Counted from the stretch's first letter, positions 40,646-51,826 are shown. The stretch: 64,000 nucleotides of DNA from Gemmatimonadota bacterium (GCA_022563405.1 JADFNK010000006.1:1-64000); one strand, 5' to 3'. Made by a program: numbers and translations. Notes: generated by a model not told the origin, from the letters alone.

Positions 40646-41621
40646 ATCGGATCCGCGGATCCACAACGGCGTAGAGCACATCCGCGACCAGATTTCCCAC
40701 CACGACCATCATCGCAAAGACCAGGCTGCCACCCATGATTATGGGATAGTCACGTTGAAGAATGGCGTCCACGACCAGCTTACCCATGCCTGGCCATGCA
40801 AAGACCGTCTCGATGAAAACCGTCCCGCTGAACAGGAAGGGAAGGTAGAGGCCCACCAGTGTGATCACCGGAATCAAGGCGTTCCGGAGGGTGTGCTTGA
40901 AAATCACGACGCGCTCCGAGAGCCCCTTGGCGCGCGCGGTACGAACGAAGTCCTGGCGGATTTCCTCCAGCATACTTGCTCGTGTATAACGGGCGATCCC
41001 GGCGGCCAGGACCAGGGCCAAAGACGTGGCCGGAAGTGTCAAGTGCCAGAGCCGGTCTCGGACCTTCTCAAACGGACTGAGAAAAGCGTAGTCGATGCTC
41101 TGGATGTCCGAGGCCGGAAAATAGATCGGCCACCCCCAGACACTCGCAAAAAGACTGAACAGGAGCACCATCATCAACGCCAGCCAGAAGGACGGCATGG
41201 AGTAGAAGAACAGACCCACGATCGAGGCGATCGAATCCAGCAGGGAATACTGTCGAACAGCCTGTAGGATTCCGAGCAGGATCCCCAGGACGAACGCGAC
41301 CCCGATGGCGGTGAACGAGAGGAGCAGCGTGTTGGGGAGCAATTCCTGGATGATGTCCGTAACCGGCCGATTACGCGAAAACGAGACTCCGAGGTCCCCT
41401 TGAGCAAGCGCCCCGAGCCACCGCACGTAGCGGATGTGAATGGGCTGATCGAGGCCCAGGTTGACACGGATCTGTTCCCTGGCCTCCGGCGACATGCTGG
41501 GACTCGAGAACCGGTCAGCGGGGTCGCCCGGGGCGAGGTTCACCACGAAGAAGATGATCGTGGCGATGCCGAGGACGAGGGGAATGGCGCCGAGGAGCCG
41601 CCGGACAATGAATGTCGTCAC
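40638..41621 (-). CDS. dppB: Peptide ABC transporter permease, DppB/OppB-type
   Basis: MTTFIVRRLLGAIPLVLGIATIIFFVVNLAPGDP; RTARAKGLSERVVIFKHTLRNALIPVIT. Confidence 0.92.
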   Translation of the reverse strand: MTTFIVRRLLGAIPLVLGIATIIFFVVNLAPGDPADRFSSPSMSPEAREQIRVNLGLDQPIHIRYVRWLGALAQGDLGVSFSRNRPVTDIIQELLPNTLLLSFTAIGVAFVLGILLGILQAVRQYSLLDSIASIVGLFFYSMPSFWLALMMVLLFSLFASVWGWPIYFPASDIQSIDYAFLSPFEKVRDRLWHLTLPATSLALVLAAGIARYTRASMLEEIRQDFVRTARAKGLSERVVIFKHTLRNALIPVITLVGLYLPFLFSGTVFIETVFAWPGMGKLVVDAILQRDYPIIMGGSLVFAMMVVVGNLVADVLYAVVDPRIRYD

Positions 41622-41685
41622 CGCCCGCCTTTCACAGCCCAGCTGCCTCGACTTGCACCGGAGTCGTCGCCGGAGTTCTCGTCCC

Positions 41686-43449
41686 TCATCGCAGGTCGGC
41701 GGGAATCCACCAATCCTTGATGTTCAGCCATTCCCCGCGCGCATCCATCTCCACGCCGCGGAGCCGCTTGTTGATGCCGTCGAGCCGGTCGGAGAAAAAG
41801 AAGAACGTATACGGCTGCTCGTCCACCAGAAGTTCCTGGTATTGGCTCCAAAGCGGCTTGGCCTCCTCGCGGTCGACGACCAACGGCAACTCGTCCAGGA
41901 AACGGTCGATATCAGGCCGCTGGGTACCGGACCAGGCGTAGGTCGCGGAGATATTACGGCTGTGGAAGAGATCGGTGTCATCCAATTTGTACTCGACCAC
42001 CCAACCCATGACCACCCCATCGAAGTCCCGAGGGCTCTGGCCGATCTGGTCGAGCAGGGTACCCCATTCGACCACCGTCGGTGTGACCTCGACACCGATG
42101 TCGGCCAACTGCGCCTGCATGATCTCCGCGATATCCTGCCGCATATCGTTCCCGTGATTGTACTTGATGGAGATGGCAAGTCGAACGCCTTCGGCGTTCT
42201 CGCGCACGCCGTCTCCGTCCCGGTCCACCCAACCCGCGGCGTCGAGCAAAGCCCTGGCGGCATCCTGATCGTACGACATGGCATCCCGGCCTATCGAGGG
42301 GTCGTAGGCCCAGTGGAACGGGGGTACACTCCCGTTCGCCACCGTCCCGTAGCCCTGCAACAGAGCGTCCACGATCTCCTGCCGGTTGGTACCTCTGGTA
42401 AGCGCTTGACGCACCCTCTTGTCCGCGAGCTGTGGGCGGCGTGCGTTCCAACCCACGAGAACGTAGCTCCGGAACGGATACTGCAAGAGGTCCACGGCAT
42501 CCGAGTCGATGACGGCCTGCGCCTGATCGGGCATGGGACGGATGTACACGTCCAGCCCCCCCGTCAACAGCTCGGTCAGGAGCGTCGTCTGCTCGGTGAT
42601 GACTCGGTAGACGTAGCGATCGACATACGGGCGCCCGCCGAGGCCGGCAGGAAAAGCAGGGTTGGCCTGGAACGTCCAACTCGCGGCTTCCCGATGCTCC
42701 ACGAATATGAATGGCCCGTTACCCACCGGGCATACCGTACCGTACGGATGTTGCCTCAACTCCGTGGAGGGGACGTCTCCGAGCAGATGCTCGGGCATGA
42801 TCGCCGTGGCGCGCCAGGGGTCGATGTAGTCCGCATGGGGCCGCATCCGGAACTTCACCGTGAACGAGTCGACCACCTCCACGCCATCCGGCCCCTGGTC
42901 GTAGTGGGTCCAGTACGCGGCGTTTGGAAAAGCTGTCTCGGGATCGATGGCACGCTTGAACGTATACGCGACATCGTACGCGTCGGTCAGCTCGCCGTCA
43001 TGCCAGTAGACGTCGTCTCGGATGTGAAACGTGATCTCGCTGGCGTCGTCCGAAACTTCCCACGATTCCGCCAGATAGGGCATCGCAATCTGGTTCTCGT
43101 CGTACGTCACCAAGGTCATGAGGTTCACGAAGCTCTGGTGCTGCGACGCGGTGTAGTCCTGAGAAACGTGATTGTTCATCCCGTCGGGGATCTCGCCGAT
43201 CGAAGCCACCACCACCGCGCCGCCGTGGCGCTCGGACGGAGGCATCTGCCCCTCGAACTGCGACATGAACGCCGAGACACGAGCCGTGACTTCCTCACAA
43301 AACGGGATGCCTGAACCGGCCTCGGCCAATGAGGCTTCCAACATCCAGGGTCCGGCCTCACGGGAGGCCCCACCTTCGCCCCCACATGCTCCCATCATCA
43401 CCGTCAACCCAGCCACTAGAATCAGCCTTGCCAACCGAGCTTCCCTCAT
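41686..43449 (-). CDS. Peptide ABC transporter substrate-binding lipoprotein (copy 1)
   Basis: MREARLARLILVAGLTVMMGACGG lipobox; DDVYWHDGELTDAYDVAYTFKRAIDPE. Confidence 0.88.
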   Translation of the reverse strand: MREARLARLILVAGLTVMMGACGGEGGASREAGPWMLEASLAEAGSGIPFCEEVTARVSAFMSQFEGQMPPSERHGGAVVVASIGEIPDGMNNHVSQDYTASQHQSFVNLMTLVTYDENQIAMPYLAESWEVSDDASEITFHIRDDVYWHDGELTDAYDVAYTFKRAIDPETAFPNAAYWTHYDQGPDGVEVVDSFTVKFRMRPHADYIDPWRATAIMPEHLLGDVPSTELRQHPYGTVCPVGNGPFIFVEHREAASWTFQANPAFPAGLGGRPYVDRYVYRVITEQTTLLTELLTGGLDVYIRPMPDQAQAVIDSDAVDLLQYPFRSYVLVGWNARRPQLADKRVRQALTRGTNRQEIVDALLQGYGTVANGSVPPFHWAYDPSIGRDAMSYDQDAARALLDAAGWVDRDGDGVRENAEGVRLAISIKYNHGNDMRQDIAEIMQAQLADIGVEVTPTVVEWGTLLDQIGQSPRDFDGVVMGWVVEYKLDDTDLFHSRNISATYAWSGTQRPDIDRFLDELPLVVDREEAKPLWSQYQELLVDEQPYTFFFFSDRLDGINKRLRGVEMDARGEWLNIKDWWIPADLR

Positions 43450-43492
43450 GTTCGTCTCCTCTACTAGTGCCAAGATGCCGCTGCCTCTAATC

Positions 43493-45259
43493 CTATCGCC
43501 TTCCGCGTCTCCGTTCACTGGATGGGATCCACCAGTCCTGCACATTCACCCATTCGCCCCGTATGTCCATGACAACGTCCTGGATGCGCAAGTTTACACC
43601 CACCAATCGCTCCGGCTGAAACAGGAACGTGAACGGCTGCTCGTCGACCAGGAGCTCCTGGTATTCGCCCCACATGGGCTTGGCCACGTATTCGTCCAGG
43701 GTCAACGGTAACCGTTCGAGATAGCGATCGATATCCGGGCGTTGTGTGCCGGACCATCCGTTCGGCCGTTCGGTCCACGCGCTGTGAAACAGGGCGGTGT
43801 CGTCGAGCCTCAAGTCGATCGTCCAGCCATAAATCCAACCATCGAACTCCCTGGGCCGGGAAAACAACACCTGCTGGATCAACGTGCCCCCCTCCACTGC
43901 CGTCGGCGTGGCTTCGATTCCGATCGTCGAGAGTTGAGCCTGCATGATCTCCGCGACATTCTGCCACAGTTGGTTACCAGGGGGATACTTGATCGTAAAT
44001 GAAAGGGGGAGGCCTCCGGCATTCTCCCGCACCCCATCACCGTCCCGGTCGATCCATCCGGCTTGGTCCAGAAGTAGGCGGGCGGCCTCCGGATCGAACG
44101 CCGTCTGGTCGGCTCCCAAAGACGCATCGTAAGCCCAATGACGCGAAGGTATTGTGCCGTTTGAAACAACTCCGTAGCCACCGAGGAGGGCCGCGACGAT
44201 CTCGTCTCGGTTCGTTGCCTTCGTGATCGCCATCCGAACCCTCTTGTCCGCGAGTTGGGGACGGCGGGAGTTCCAGCCGACGAAGACATACTGCCGATTG
44301 GGAAAGTGAACCAACTCGAGCCTGTCCGAGTCGCGGATCGCCTCCGCCTGGTCGGGCGTCGGGGCGACGTAGACGTCTATGTTTCCCGTCAGCAGTTCGG
44401 TCAACAACGTAGTCTGCTCCGTAATGTTCCGAACAACCAACCGGTCGACGTACGGCCGCCCTCCAAGACCCTCCGGAAACGCGGGGTTCGCCTGAAACGT
44501 CCAGCTCGCGTCCTGCCGATGCTCAGCGAAAATGAACGGCCCGTTGCCCACTGGGCACACCGATCCGTACGGGTGCGCCCGCAGCTCCGCAGCAGGCACG
44601 TCCTCCAGTAGATGCTGCGGCATGATGGCCATCATCGTCCACGGATCGATAAAATCGGCGTGCGGTGTCATGTGAAAGCGCACGGTGAAGGAGTCGATCA
44701 CCTCCACGGCACCCGGACCCGTTTCTACGAACGTCCACCAGACATCGTTTGGAAAAGCGGTCTCCGGGTCGGTGGCTCGTTCGAACGTATAGGCCACGTC
44801 GTAGGCGTCGGTAAGCTCGCCATCGTGCCAATACACGTCGTCCCGGAGGTAGAAAGTGAGCTCCCTGCCGTCGTCCGACACGCCCCAGGACTCGGCCAGG
44901 TAAGACGTCGCAATCAAGTCCGAATCATACCGGACGAGCGTCATGAGGTTGAGGAAGATCTGGACCTGCAGGCTCTGGTTCGGAGCGGCGACGTGCGCGT
45001 TCATGCCACCTGGCAGCTCACCCGGCAGGCCCACCACCACCACGCCCCCATGCTGTTCCGACGGAGGTGCCTGCCCCTCGAACCCACTCATGAACTCCGA
45101 GACACGGGCCGTAACCTCCTCACAGAAGGGAACGCCGGCTCCCGCCTGCACCACCCTGGGGTCCAGGCTCCAGGACCCGGTCCCGCCCCCGTCACCGCAC
45201 GCGCTCGGCCCCACGACCGCGAGCACCAGGATCGTCCGGACCCAACCAACTCGTCTCAT
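43493..45259 (-). CDS. Peptide ABC transporter substrate-binding lipoprotein (copy 2)
   Basis: Same architecture and extensive identity with the adjacent copy; lipobox VVGPSACGD. Confidence 0.88.
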   Translation of the reverse strand: MRRVGWVRTILVLAVVGPSACGDGGGTGSWSLDPRVVQAGAGVPFCEEVTARVSEFMSGFEGQAPPSEQHGGVVVVGLPGELPGGMNAHVAAPNQSLQVQIFLNLMTLVRYDSDLIATSYLAESWGVSDDGRELTFYLRDDVYWHDGELTDAYDVAYTFERATDPETAFPNDVWWTFVETGPGAVEVIDSFTVRFHMTPHADFIDPWTMMAIMPQHLLEDVPAAELRAHPYGSVCPVGNGPFIFAEHRQDASWTFQANPAFPEGLGGRPYVDRLVVRNITEQTTLLTELLTGNIDVYVAPTPDQAEAIRDSDRLELVHFPNRQYVFVGWNSRRPQLADKRVRMAITKATNRDEIVAALLGGYGVVSNGTIPSRHWAYDASLGADQTAFDPEAARLLLDQAGWIDRDGDGVRENAGGLPLSFTIKYPPGNQLWQNVAEIMQAQLSTIGIEATPTAVEGGTLIQQVLFSRPREFDGWIYGWTIDLRLDDTALFHSAWTERPNGWSGTQRPDIDRYLERLPLTLDEYVAKPMWGEYQELLVDEQPFTFLFQPERLVGVNLRIQDVVMDIRGEWVNVQDWWIPSSERRRGRR

Positions 45260-45283
45260 GGTTCCTCCGCTACGTGGGCACTT

Positions 45284-46173
45284 CTAACGGCGCCACGTCC
45301 ACCCGGCTGAAGCATACCGCTCCGTGAGCGCCTTGCATTTGACCCGCTCGGGCTCCGTGAGTTCACCCCGATGCCAGTCACCTCCTGTCACACTATTCAC
45401 ACCCGAGATGACTGCGTCCACCAGATCGGACCAAGGCGGAGCTTGTCCAAGGATTTCCTCGAGGGAGATTGGCGCCTGCGAACCTGTGGACGTCGCACTC
45501 GACGCCGAACCTAGAGCGAGTAGCCGCTCCTGGCCCGGACCGATGAGCAGCGAACCATGCTGGAGTAGCGCTCCTTCGAGCCGAGCCTGCGCGCTTCCTA
45601 CGAGCTTTCTTCCATCCACCGTGACTTCGCCGGGAGCCGGCTCATCAAAACACGGGCCAGAATCGGGACCCGCGGCAACAAGCCGCGGCTCGCGGGCAAG
45701 CTGTGGCCCGCGGCCATCGCGGCCGGAACTCCCAAGGAAGACAGGGCTTCTACCAACCCCCGATTGATCAGCCCGTACGTCGCCCTCAGACCCCCCGGCG
45801 TCGGGCACGGAACGACGACGGCGTACGTGAGCTCCCGGTCGTGCAACACTGCCCGTCCACCCGTCGGCCTGCGTACGAACTCGATGCCCGCGCTGCGACC
45901 GGCGGCAGCATCGTAGCGGCCGCGGGCCGGCTCATTGCGGCCAAAGGAGACCGTGGGGCAGCTCCACCTGTAAATGCGGAGCACCGCCTCCCCCGGACTC
46001 GAACAGGCCGCCAGTGCGTGATCCACGGCCATGTTCCTCGGACCGGAAGAGGGCGGGTCGACGAGGATCCTCCACCTGAGCGCCTGGGTATCGAGCGGCC
46101 TCCGTGCTCGGCCGCCAGAATTCCCGTCGCGTCGCACGGAGCTTGGCGGAGTCGAGCCCGAGGCGACCGTCAA
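45284..46173 (-). pseudogene. lplA: Lipoate-protein ligase A family gene split by a frameshift
   Basis: N-terminal half (45598-46173) has FVRRPTGGRAVLHDRELTYAVV; C-terminal half in another frame (45284-45808) has GPCFDEPAPGEVTVDGRKLVGSAQARLEGALLQHGSLLIG. Confidence 0.75.
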
Positions 46174-49133
46174 AGCTCGGACGATCCGTTTCCGGGCTCG
46201 GCGATCTCAACTCGGGCCGGGTCGTCAACCGGGGCGGCTTCCTCAGCATAGGCTTCCACCGGCGGACAAGTGCACACCAGGTTGCGATCCCCGTGGGCAT
46301 TGTCCACCCGCCGAACCGGGGGCCAGTACTTGTACTCTCGGGTCCAGGGGGCCGGATAGGCGGCCCGCTCTCGTGAGTACCCGTGTTCCCACGCCTCGGC
46401 CATGAGCATGGCGGCCGTGTGCGGAGCATTCTTGAGCAGGTTGTCCTCCGGGTCTGCCTCGCCCGACGCGACTTCCTCGACTTCATCCCGAATCGCCAAC
46501 AGCGCGTCGCAGAACCGGTCCAACTCGTGCCTGGATTCACTTTCCGTAGGCTCGACCATGACGGTTCCCGCGACCGGGAACGACATGGTGGGCGCGTGGA
46601 ACCCATAATCCATCAACCGTTTGGCGACATCCTCGTCCGTGATCCCGCTCGTTTTCCTCAGAGGACGGAGGTCCAGAATGAACTCGTGCGCCACGCGACC
46701 GTTCTCCCCCCGATAGAGGATGTCGAACCGTTCACCGAGCCTGTTCGCCATGTAGTTGGCGTTGAGAATCGCCGTTTCCGTGGCCCTTCGGACGCCGTCC
46801 TTTCCCAGAAGCGCGATATACGCCCAGGAGATCAGCAGGATGCTGCTGCTTCCCCAAGGGGCCGCCGACACGGCCCGGATACCGCTGTCGCCGCCTGTTG
46901 CTACTTCGGGATGCCCAGGAAGGAAAGGCGCCAGCTCGGACGTGACGCAGATCGGGCCCATGCCCGGCCCTCCGCCACCGTGTGGGATCGAGAATGTCTT
47001 GTGGAGGTTGATGTGACAGACGTCGGCACCGTAGTCGCCCGGCCGGCACAAACCCACTTGGGCGTTCAGGTTGGCGCCGTCGAGGTAGACTCGTCCCCCT
47101 TTGGCGTGCACGATATCGCAGATTTCACGGATTCGGGGCTCGAACACGCCGTGGGTCGACGGATAGGTAACCATGAAGGCCGCGAGCTCCGAAGCATTCG
47201 CCTCGGCCTTCGCGGCGAGATCGTCCACGTCGATGTTGCCGGACTGGTCACACTCGACGACTACGACGCTCATGCCGGCCATCACTGCGCTGGCCGGATT
47301 GGTCCCATGCGCAGACGATGGGATCAGGCAAACCTTCCGGTGAGCCTCGCCCCGGCTCTCGTGGAACGCCCGTATCACCCGTAGACCGGCGTACTCTCCT
47401 TGGGCGCCCGAGTTGGGCTGAAGCGACGTCGCCTCCAACCCGGTGATCTCCGCCAACCACTTCTCCAGATCCGAGAAGATCCGCCGATACCCTTCGGTTT
47501 GGTCAAGCGGCGCAAACGGGTGAAGCCCTCCGAAAGCCCGCCACGTCACGGGCACCATCTCGGTCGTCGCGTTGAGCTTCATGGTACAGGATCCCAGCGA
47601 GATCATACTCGTGTTGAGCGACAGATCACGACTCTCCAAGCGGTGCAAATACCGGAGCATCTCGGTCTCGGAGTGATACCGATGGAAGACCGGGTGCTCG
47701 AGAATCGGAGACGTGCGGATCAGAAGCTCAGGGATGGCGGACGACGCTGACGCGGACACCTTCTCCGCACTGAGCTTCACACCGCCTCCCCGAGGGCCAC
47801 CATGGCTGAACACGGCAAAGAGATCGTCGATGTCCTCGGGTCGGGTCGTCTCGTCGAGGGTGATGCCGACGGTCCCGTCCCCGACGTCACGGAGGTTGAT
47901 CTCCAACTCCGCTGCACGCCGCAGTACGTCTTCTCCGGACATCTCCGAAGGCACCACCTGGATCGTATCGAAGAAACGATCGTGCACGATCGTATGGCCG
48001 AGCTCGCGTATACCATGCGCCAGGGTCGCAGTCAACCGATGGATCTTGTTCGCGATGCCGCGCAAGCCGTCGGGGCCATGATAGACGGCGTACATACCCG
48101 CCATGATCGCCAAGAGCACTTGAGCGGTGCAGATATTGGACGTCGCCTTTTCCCGTCGGATGTGCTGCTCGCGAGTCTGGAGTGCCATCCGGAGTGCCGA
48201 ATCTCCGTCCGCATCGACCGACACGCCGACGATCCGGCCCGGCAACTTGCGCTTGAACCTCTCCTTCGCCGCGAAATAGGCCGCGTGGGGACCTCCGTAC
48301 CCCATGGGAACGCCGAATCGCTGAGTATTCCCTACGGCCACGTCGGCGCCGAACTCTCCGGGAGGTGTGAGGAGGGTCAGCGCCATCAGGTCCGCGGCCA
48401 CGACCACCCCTGCACCCCACTCGTGGAAGTCGTCACAAAACGCGGTGTAGTCGTGGAGCCCACCATCACTCGCCGGATACTGGATCAGGCCTCCGAAGAG
48501 CTGATCCCCGAACGATTCGACGTCGAAATTGTCGTGAGCGCCGATCATGAGCTCGATACCCAAAGGCTCCGCCCGGCCCCGAACGACCTCTATCGTCTGC
48601 GGATGACACAGCTCCGACACGAAGAATCTGGTACGGGCCTCATCCTTTGTTTCGCCGAAGAGCATGGTCATCGCCTCGGCGGCCGCCGTGCCCTCGTCCA
48701 GAAGCGACGCGTTGGCGATTTCCATCCCAGTGAGGTCGATCACCATGGTCTGGTAGTTGAGGAGCGCCTCGAGGCGCCCCTGCGAGATCTCGGCCTGGTA
48801 GGGTGTGTACTGGGTATACCAGCCGGGATTTTCGAGGATGTTCCTCAGAATGACACCAGGAACGATCGTATCGTGGTACCCCATCCCGATATACGATCGA
48901 AACACTCGATTCAGGGCGCCGATCTCCTGAAGTTGCCCTAGGAGTTCGTGTTCTGAGGACGCCTCCGGAAGGTCCAGGTCGGACTCCAGCCGGATGGACT
49001 CGGGAATGGTCTGATCCACGAGTTCTTCGATACTGCCGAGACCCATGGAAGCCAACATCCGCTCTACATCATGAGACCGCGGGCCGATGTGACGGCTCGC
49101 GAAGAGGTTCTCCGAGTCTATCTGGGGGGACAT
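46170..49133 (-). CDS. gcvP: Glycine dehydrogenase (glycine cleavage P-protein)
   Basis: 987 aa; [43 protein letters not shown]. Confidence 0.97.
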   Translation of the reverse strand: MSPQIDSENLFASRHIGPRSHDVERMLASMGLGSIEELVDQTIPESIRLESDLDLPEASSEHELLGQLQEIGALNRVFRSYIGMGYHDTIVPGVILRNILENPGWYTQYTPYQAEISQGRLEALLNYQTMVIDLTGMEIANASLLDEGTAAAEAMTMLFGETKDEARTRFFVSELCHPQTIEVVRGRAEPLGIELMIGAHDNFDVESFGDQLFGGLIQYPASDGGLHDYTAFCDDFHEWGAGVVVAADLMALTLLTPPGEFGADVAVGNTQRFGVPMGYGGPHAAYFAAKERFKRKLPGRIVGVSVDADGDSALRMALQTREQHIRREKATSNICTAQVLLAIMAGMYAVYHGPDGLRGIANKIHRLTATLAHGIRELGHTIVHDRFFDTIQVVPSEMSGEDVLRRAAELEINLRDVGDGTVGITLDETTRPEDIDDLFAVFSHGGPRGGGVKLSAEKVSASASSAIPELLIRTSPILEHPVFHRYHSETEMLRYLHRLESRDLSLNTSMISLGSCTMKLNATTEMVPVTWRAFGGLHPFAPLDQTEGYRRIFSDLEKWLAEITGLEATSLQPNSGAQGEYAGLRVIRAFHESRGEAHRKVCLIPSSAHGTNPASAVMAGMSVVVVECDQSGNIDVDDLAAKAEANASELAAFMVTYPSTHGVFEPRIREICDIVHAKGGRVYLDGANLNAQVGLCRPGDYGADVCHINLHKTFSIPHGGGGPGMGPICVTSELAPFLPGHPEVATGGDSGIRAVSAAPWGSSSILLISWAYIALLGKDGVRRATETAILNANYMANRLGERFDILYRGENGRVAHEFILDLRPLRKTSGITDEDVAKRLMDYGFHAPTMSFPVAGTVMVEPTESESRHELDRFCDALLAIRDEVEEVASGEADPEDNLLKNAPHTAAMLMAEAWEHGYSRERAAYPAPWTREYKYWPPVRRVDNAHGDRNLVCTCPPVEAYAEEAAPVDDPARVEIAEPGNGSSEL

Positions 49134-49141
49134 CCGGGCGG

Positions 49142-49534
49142 CTACTCGCCGACCAGGGCCTTATAGGCCGCCGCGTCCAGAAGAGCGTCGACCGTGGCCT
49201 GGTCACCCACCCGCAACCGAAGCATCCACCCGGCACCGTAGGGATCGCTGTTCACGAGCGACGGGTCATCGTCTAGAGACTCGTTCACCGCGACGATCTC
49301 TCCGGCAACCGGACAGAACAAATCACTCACGGCCTTTACGGCTTCGATCGTCCCGAAGGTGGCCTTTTTCTCAAAGCTCTCCCCGACCGTGGGCAACTCC
49401 ACGTACACGACGTCCCCCAACTCCCCCTGGGCATAGTCCGTTATGCCGATCTGATACACGCCGCTCTCATCGGTCGCCGTCAGATATTCGTGCTCCTCTG
49501 TATAGCGAAGTCCCTCGGGTATTTCGGACACCAT
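49142..49534 (-). CDS. gcvH: Glycine cleavage system H protein
   Basis: [44 protein letters not shown] with lipoyl-lysine. Confidence 0.97.
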   Translation of the reverse strand: MVSEIPEGLRYTEEHEYLTATDESGVYQIGITDYAQGELGDVVYVELPTVGESFEKKATFGTIEAVKAVSDLFCPVAGEIVAVNESLDDDPSLVNSDPYGAGWMLRLRVGDQATVDALLDAAAYKALVGE

Positions 49535-49587
49535 TTCTCCAGGTTCGAGTGTCGTGTATGGTCTAGACGTTTCTTCTGTTCGCGTTC

Positions 49588-49623
49588 AAGCTATTCGGAT
49601 AGCTTTTCAACTAGCTTTTCAAC
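49588..49623. repeat. Hairpin plus perfect 2 x 12-bp tandem repeat in gcvH/acyl-CoA dehydrogenase divergent region
   Basis: AAGCTAT-TCGG-ATAGCTT (49588-49605) overlapping TAGCTTTTCAAC x2 (49600-49623). Confidence 0.6.
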
Positions 49624-49675
49624 CGGAATTATTCGAGGATTTTTTGATGATCGTGGCGCGAAGAAGATAGAGAAT

Positions 49676-50851
49676 ATGGATACGTCCACAAAGACCGATT
49701 CCGCGATCCGTCCCGCCCTGACTTCGCTCTCCGACGTGGAGCAGATGTTCCGAGAGGCGGTGCGAGATTTTGCGACCTCGGAGGTCGCTCCGCTCGTCTC
49801 CCAGATGGATCACAAGCAGGAGATCGAAGCTGATCTCATCCCCCAGCTCTTCGAGTTGGGGCTCATGGGGATCGAAATTCCGGAGGAGTTCGGGGGAGCC
49901 GGCTCCAATTTCTTCACGTCGGTCCTTGTCGTGGAGGAGCTGTCGAAGACCGATCCGTCCGTAGCCACCTTGGTCGATGTCCAGAACACTTTGGTGAACA
50001 ACGCGATTGCTCGATGGGGATCCGACGAGCTACAGGCCTACTACTTTCCGAAGCTTGCCTCTGAGTGGATAGGCGCCTACGCCCTCTCGGAGGCGGGAAG
50101 TGGCTCGGATGCCTTCGCGCTGAGCTGTCGAGCCACACGAGACGGCGACGATTGGCTGCTCAACGGCCAGAAGCTCTGGGTCACGAACGGGCACGAGGCC
50201 TCCATGTTCATCGTTTTCGCGACGGTAGATCCCGGCGCAGGGCACAAGGGTATCACGGCCTTCATGGTGGATCGCGACAGCGAGGGGTTCTCCCTGGGCA
50301 AGAAGGAGAACAAGCTGGGAATACGGGCGTCTTCGACGTCGGAGTTGATTCTCGACAACGTGAGAGTTCCGAACGGGAAGGTGCTGGGCGAGGTCGGGAA
50401 GGGATACAAGGTGGCCATCGAGACGCTGAACGAAGGCCGCATCGGAATCGGTGCTCAGATGGTTGGCACCGCTCAAGGAGCGCTGGATCACACCTTGCGG
50501 TACATACAAGAACGAGAGCAGTTCGGTCGCGCTATCGCCGATTTTCAGGGCGTTCAGTTCCAGATGGCGGACGCGGCAACCGACCTGGAGGCCTCCAGAC
50601 TCCTGGTCTACAACGCGGCTCGGCTCAGGGACGCCGGCGAGGACTTCCTGGTGCCGGCAGCGATGGCCAAGCTACATTCCTCACGAATGGCACAGAAGGT
50701 GACTTCTTTGTGTATCGATCTGTTCGGCGGGTACGGATTCACGACGGAATACCCTGTCGAAAAATTTTATCGCGATTCGAAGATCGGTACGATCTACGAG
50801 GGTACGACGAACATGCAACTTCAAACCATCGCCAGGGGGCTTCTAGGATGA
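49676..50851 (+). CDS. Acyl-CoA dehydrogenase
   Basis: GAYALSEAGSGSDAFAL, KLWVTNGHEASMFIVFA, GGYGFTTEYPVEKFYRDSKIGTIYEGT. Confidence 0.94.
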   Translation: MDTSTKTDSAIRPALTSLSDVEQMFREAVRDFATSEVAPLVSQMDHKQEIEADLIPQLFELGLMGIEIPEEFGGAGSNFFTSVLVVEELSKTDPSVATLVDVQNTLVNNAIARWGSDELQAYYFPKLASEWIGAYALSEAGSGSDAFALSCRATRDGDDWLLNGQKLWVTNGHEASMFIVFATVDPGAGHKGITAFMVDRDSEGFSLGKKENKLGIRASSTSELILDNVRVPNGKVLGEVGKGYKVAIETLNEGRIGIGAQMVGTAQGALDHTLRYIQEREQFGRAIADFQGVQFQMADAATDLEASRLLVYNAARLRDAGEDFLVPAAMAKLHSSRMAQKVTSLCIDLFGGYGFTTEYPVEKFYRDSKIGTIYEGTTNMQLQTIARGLLG

Positions 50852-51039
50852 GTTTCGGACCTTGGGAGCTGATCCTGATCGCTGCGCTCGTGTTGTTCTT
50901 CTTCGGGGCGAAGAGAATACCCGTGATCGGCCGGGGCCTTGGAGCGGCCATTCGGAACTTCAAGGGGGAAATCCGCGAACAAGACGGTCCCCCCAGCGAC
51001 CGCAAGCTCGAGGAACCCCCGGACAACGACCGGGCGTAG
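50848..51039 (+). CDS. tatA: Sec-independent translocase TatA/E
   Basis: MSFGPWELILIAALVLFFFGAKRIPVIGRGLGAAIRNFKGEI; ATGA overlap with preceding gene. Confidence 0.92.
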   Translation: MSFGPWELILIAALVLFFFGAKRIPVIGRGLGAAIRNFKGEIREQDGPPSDRKLEEPPDNDRA

Positions 51040-51046
51040 AAGGCGG

Positions 51047-51826
51047 TTGAAGGACAGCGGGCCTGGAGCGGCGAACCTCGACAACGTCGTCATCGTGTTG
51101 GACAGGCCCAAAGACGTCGTCAACGTCGCCGGCGTCGTCCGCGTGATGATGAACATGGGTCTGTCCAGGTTACGCCTGGTGAGCCCGGACGACTTCGACA
51201 CCTACCGCATCGGCGGTATCGCGCACCGCAGCGAAGAGCTGACAGGAGCGGCGGAGACGTTCGAAACACTCCAGGACGCCTTGTCCGACGTGGTGCTCAG
51301 TGTGGCAACCAGCGCTCGCCCCCGTACGGACCAGCGTAATTACGTGAGGCCCAGGGAAATCGCGCCAAGAATCGTCGAGGGCACCGCCAGCGGCCTCGTC
51401 GCTCTGGTATTCGGTAGGGAGGATCGGGGGCTCACCAACGAAGGGCTCGACCTCTGTCAGTCGGTGGCTATCGTGCCGACGGCCGCCGAATATCCGAGTC
51501 TGAATCTGGCTCAGGCCTGCCTGGTCCTTTGTTACGAGATCCATCTGGCAGGGTCCGAGGAGACTCCATTACCGCGGGGCAAGCGGGACCAGGGCCCCGC
51601 CACGCAAAAAGACCTGGAGGAGATGTACTCCGCCCTCCACCGCGGGCTGAGTCGAATCGACTTTTTCAAAGGGGATCGGCACCCCGAAAGTGTCATGCGC
51701 CTTCTGCGTACCATCTTGTCGCGAGCCGAGCCGGACCTCCGGGAGGCCCGTTTGGTGCGGGCTATGGGGTTCGAGATGGAGCGATATTTCGATCGGGAGG
51801 GAGCGGAAAGCGAACCGGACACCTGA
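51047..51826 (+). CDS. trmJ: TrmH/TrmJ-family (SPOUT) RNA methyltransferase, probable TTG start
   Basis: VVIVLDRPKDVVNVAGVVRVMMNMGLSRLRLV, LVFGREDRGLTNEGL, EYPSLNLAQA. Confidence 0.87.
   Translation: MKDSGPGAANLDNVVIVLDRPKDVVNVAGVVRVMMNMGLSRLRLVSPDDFDTYRIGGIAHRSEELTGAAETFETLQDALSDVVLSVATSARPRTDQRNYVRPREIAPRIVEGTASGLVALVFGREDRGLTNEGLDLCQSVAIVPTAAEYPSLNLAQACLVLCYEIHLAGSEETPLPRGKRDQGPATQKDLEEMYSALHRGLSRIDFFKGDRHPESVMRLLRTILSRAEPDLREARLVRAMGFEMERYFDREGAESEPDT

Noticed and set aside
41461-43314. 617-aa plus-strand ORF
   Set aside because: Antisense shadow of the substrate-binding protein gene.
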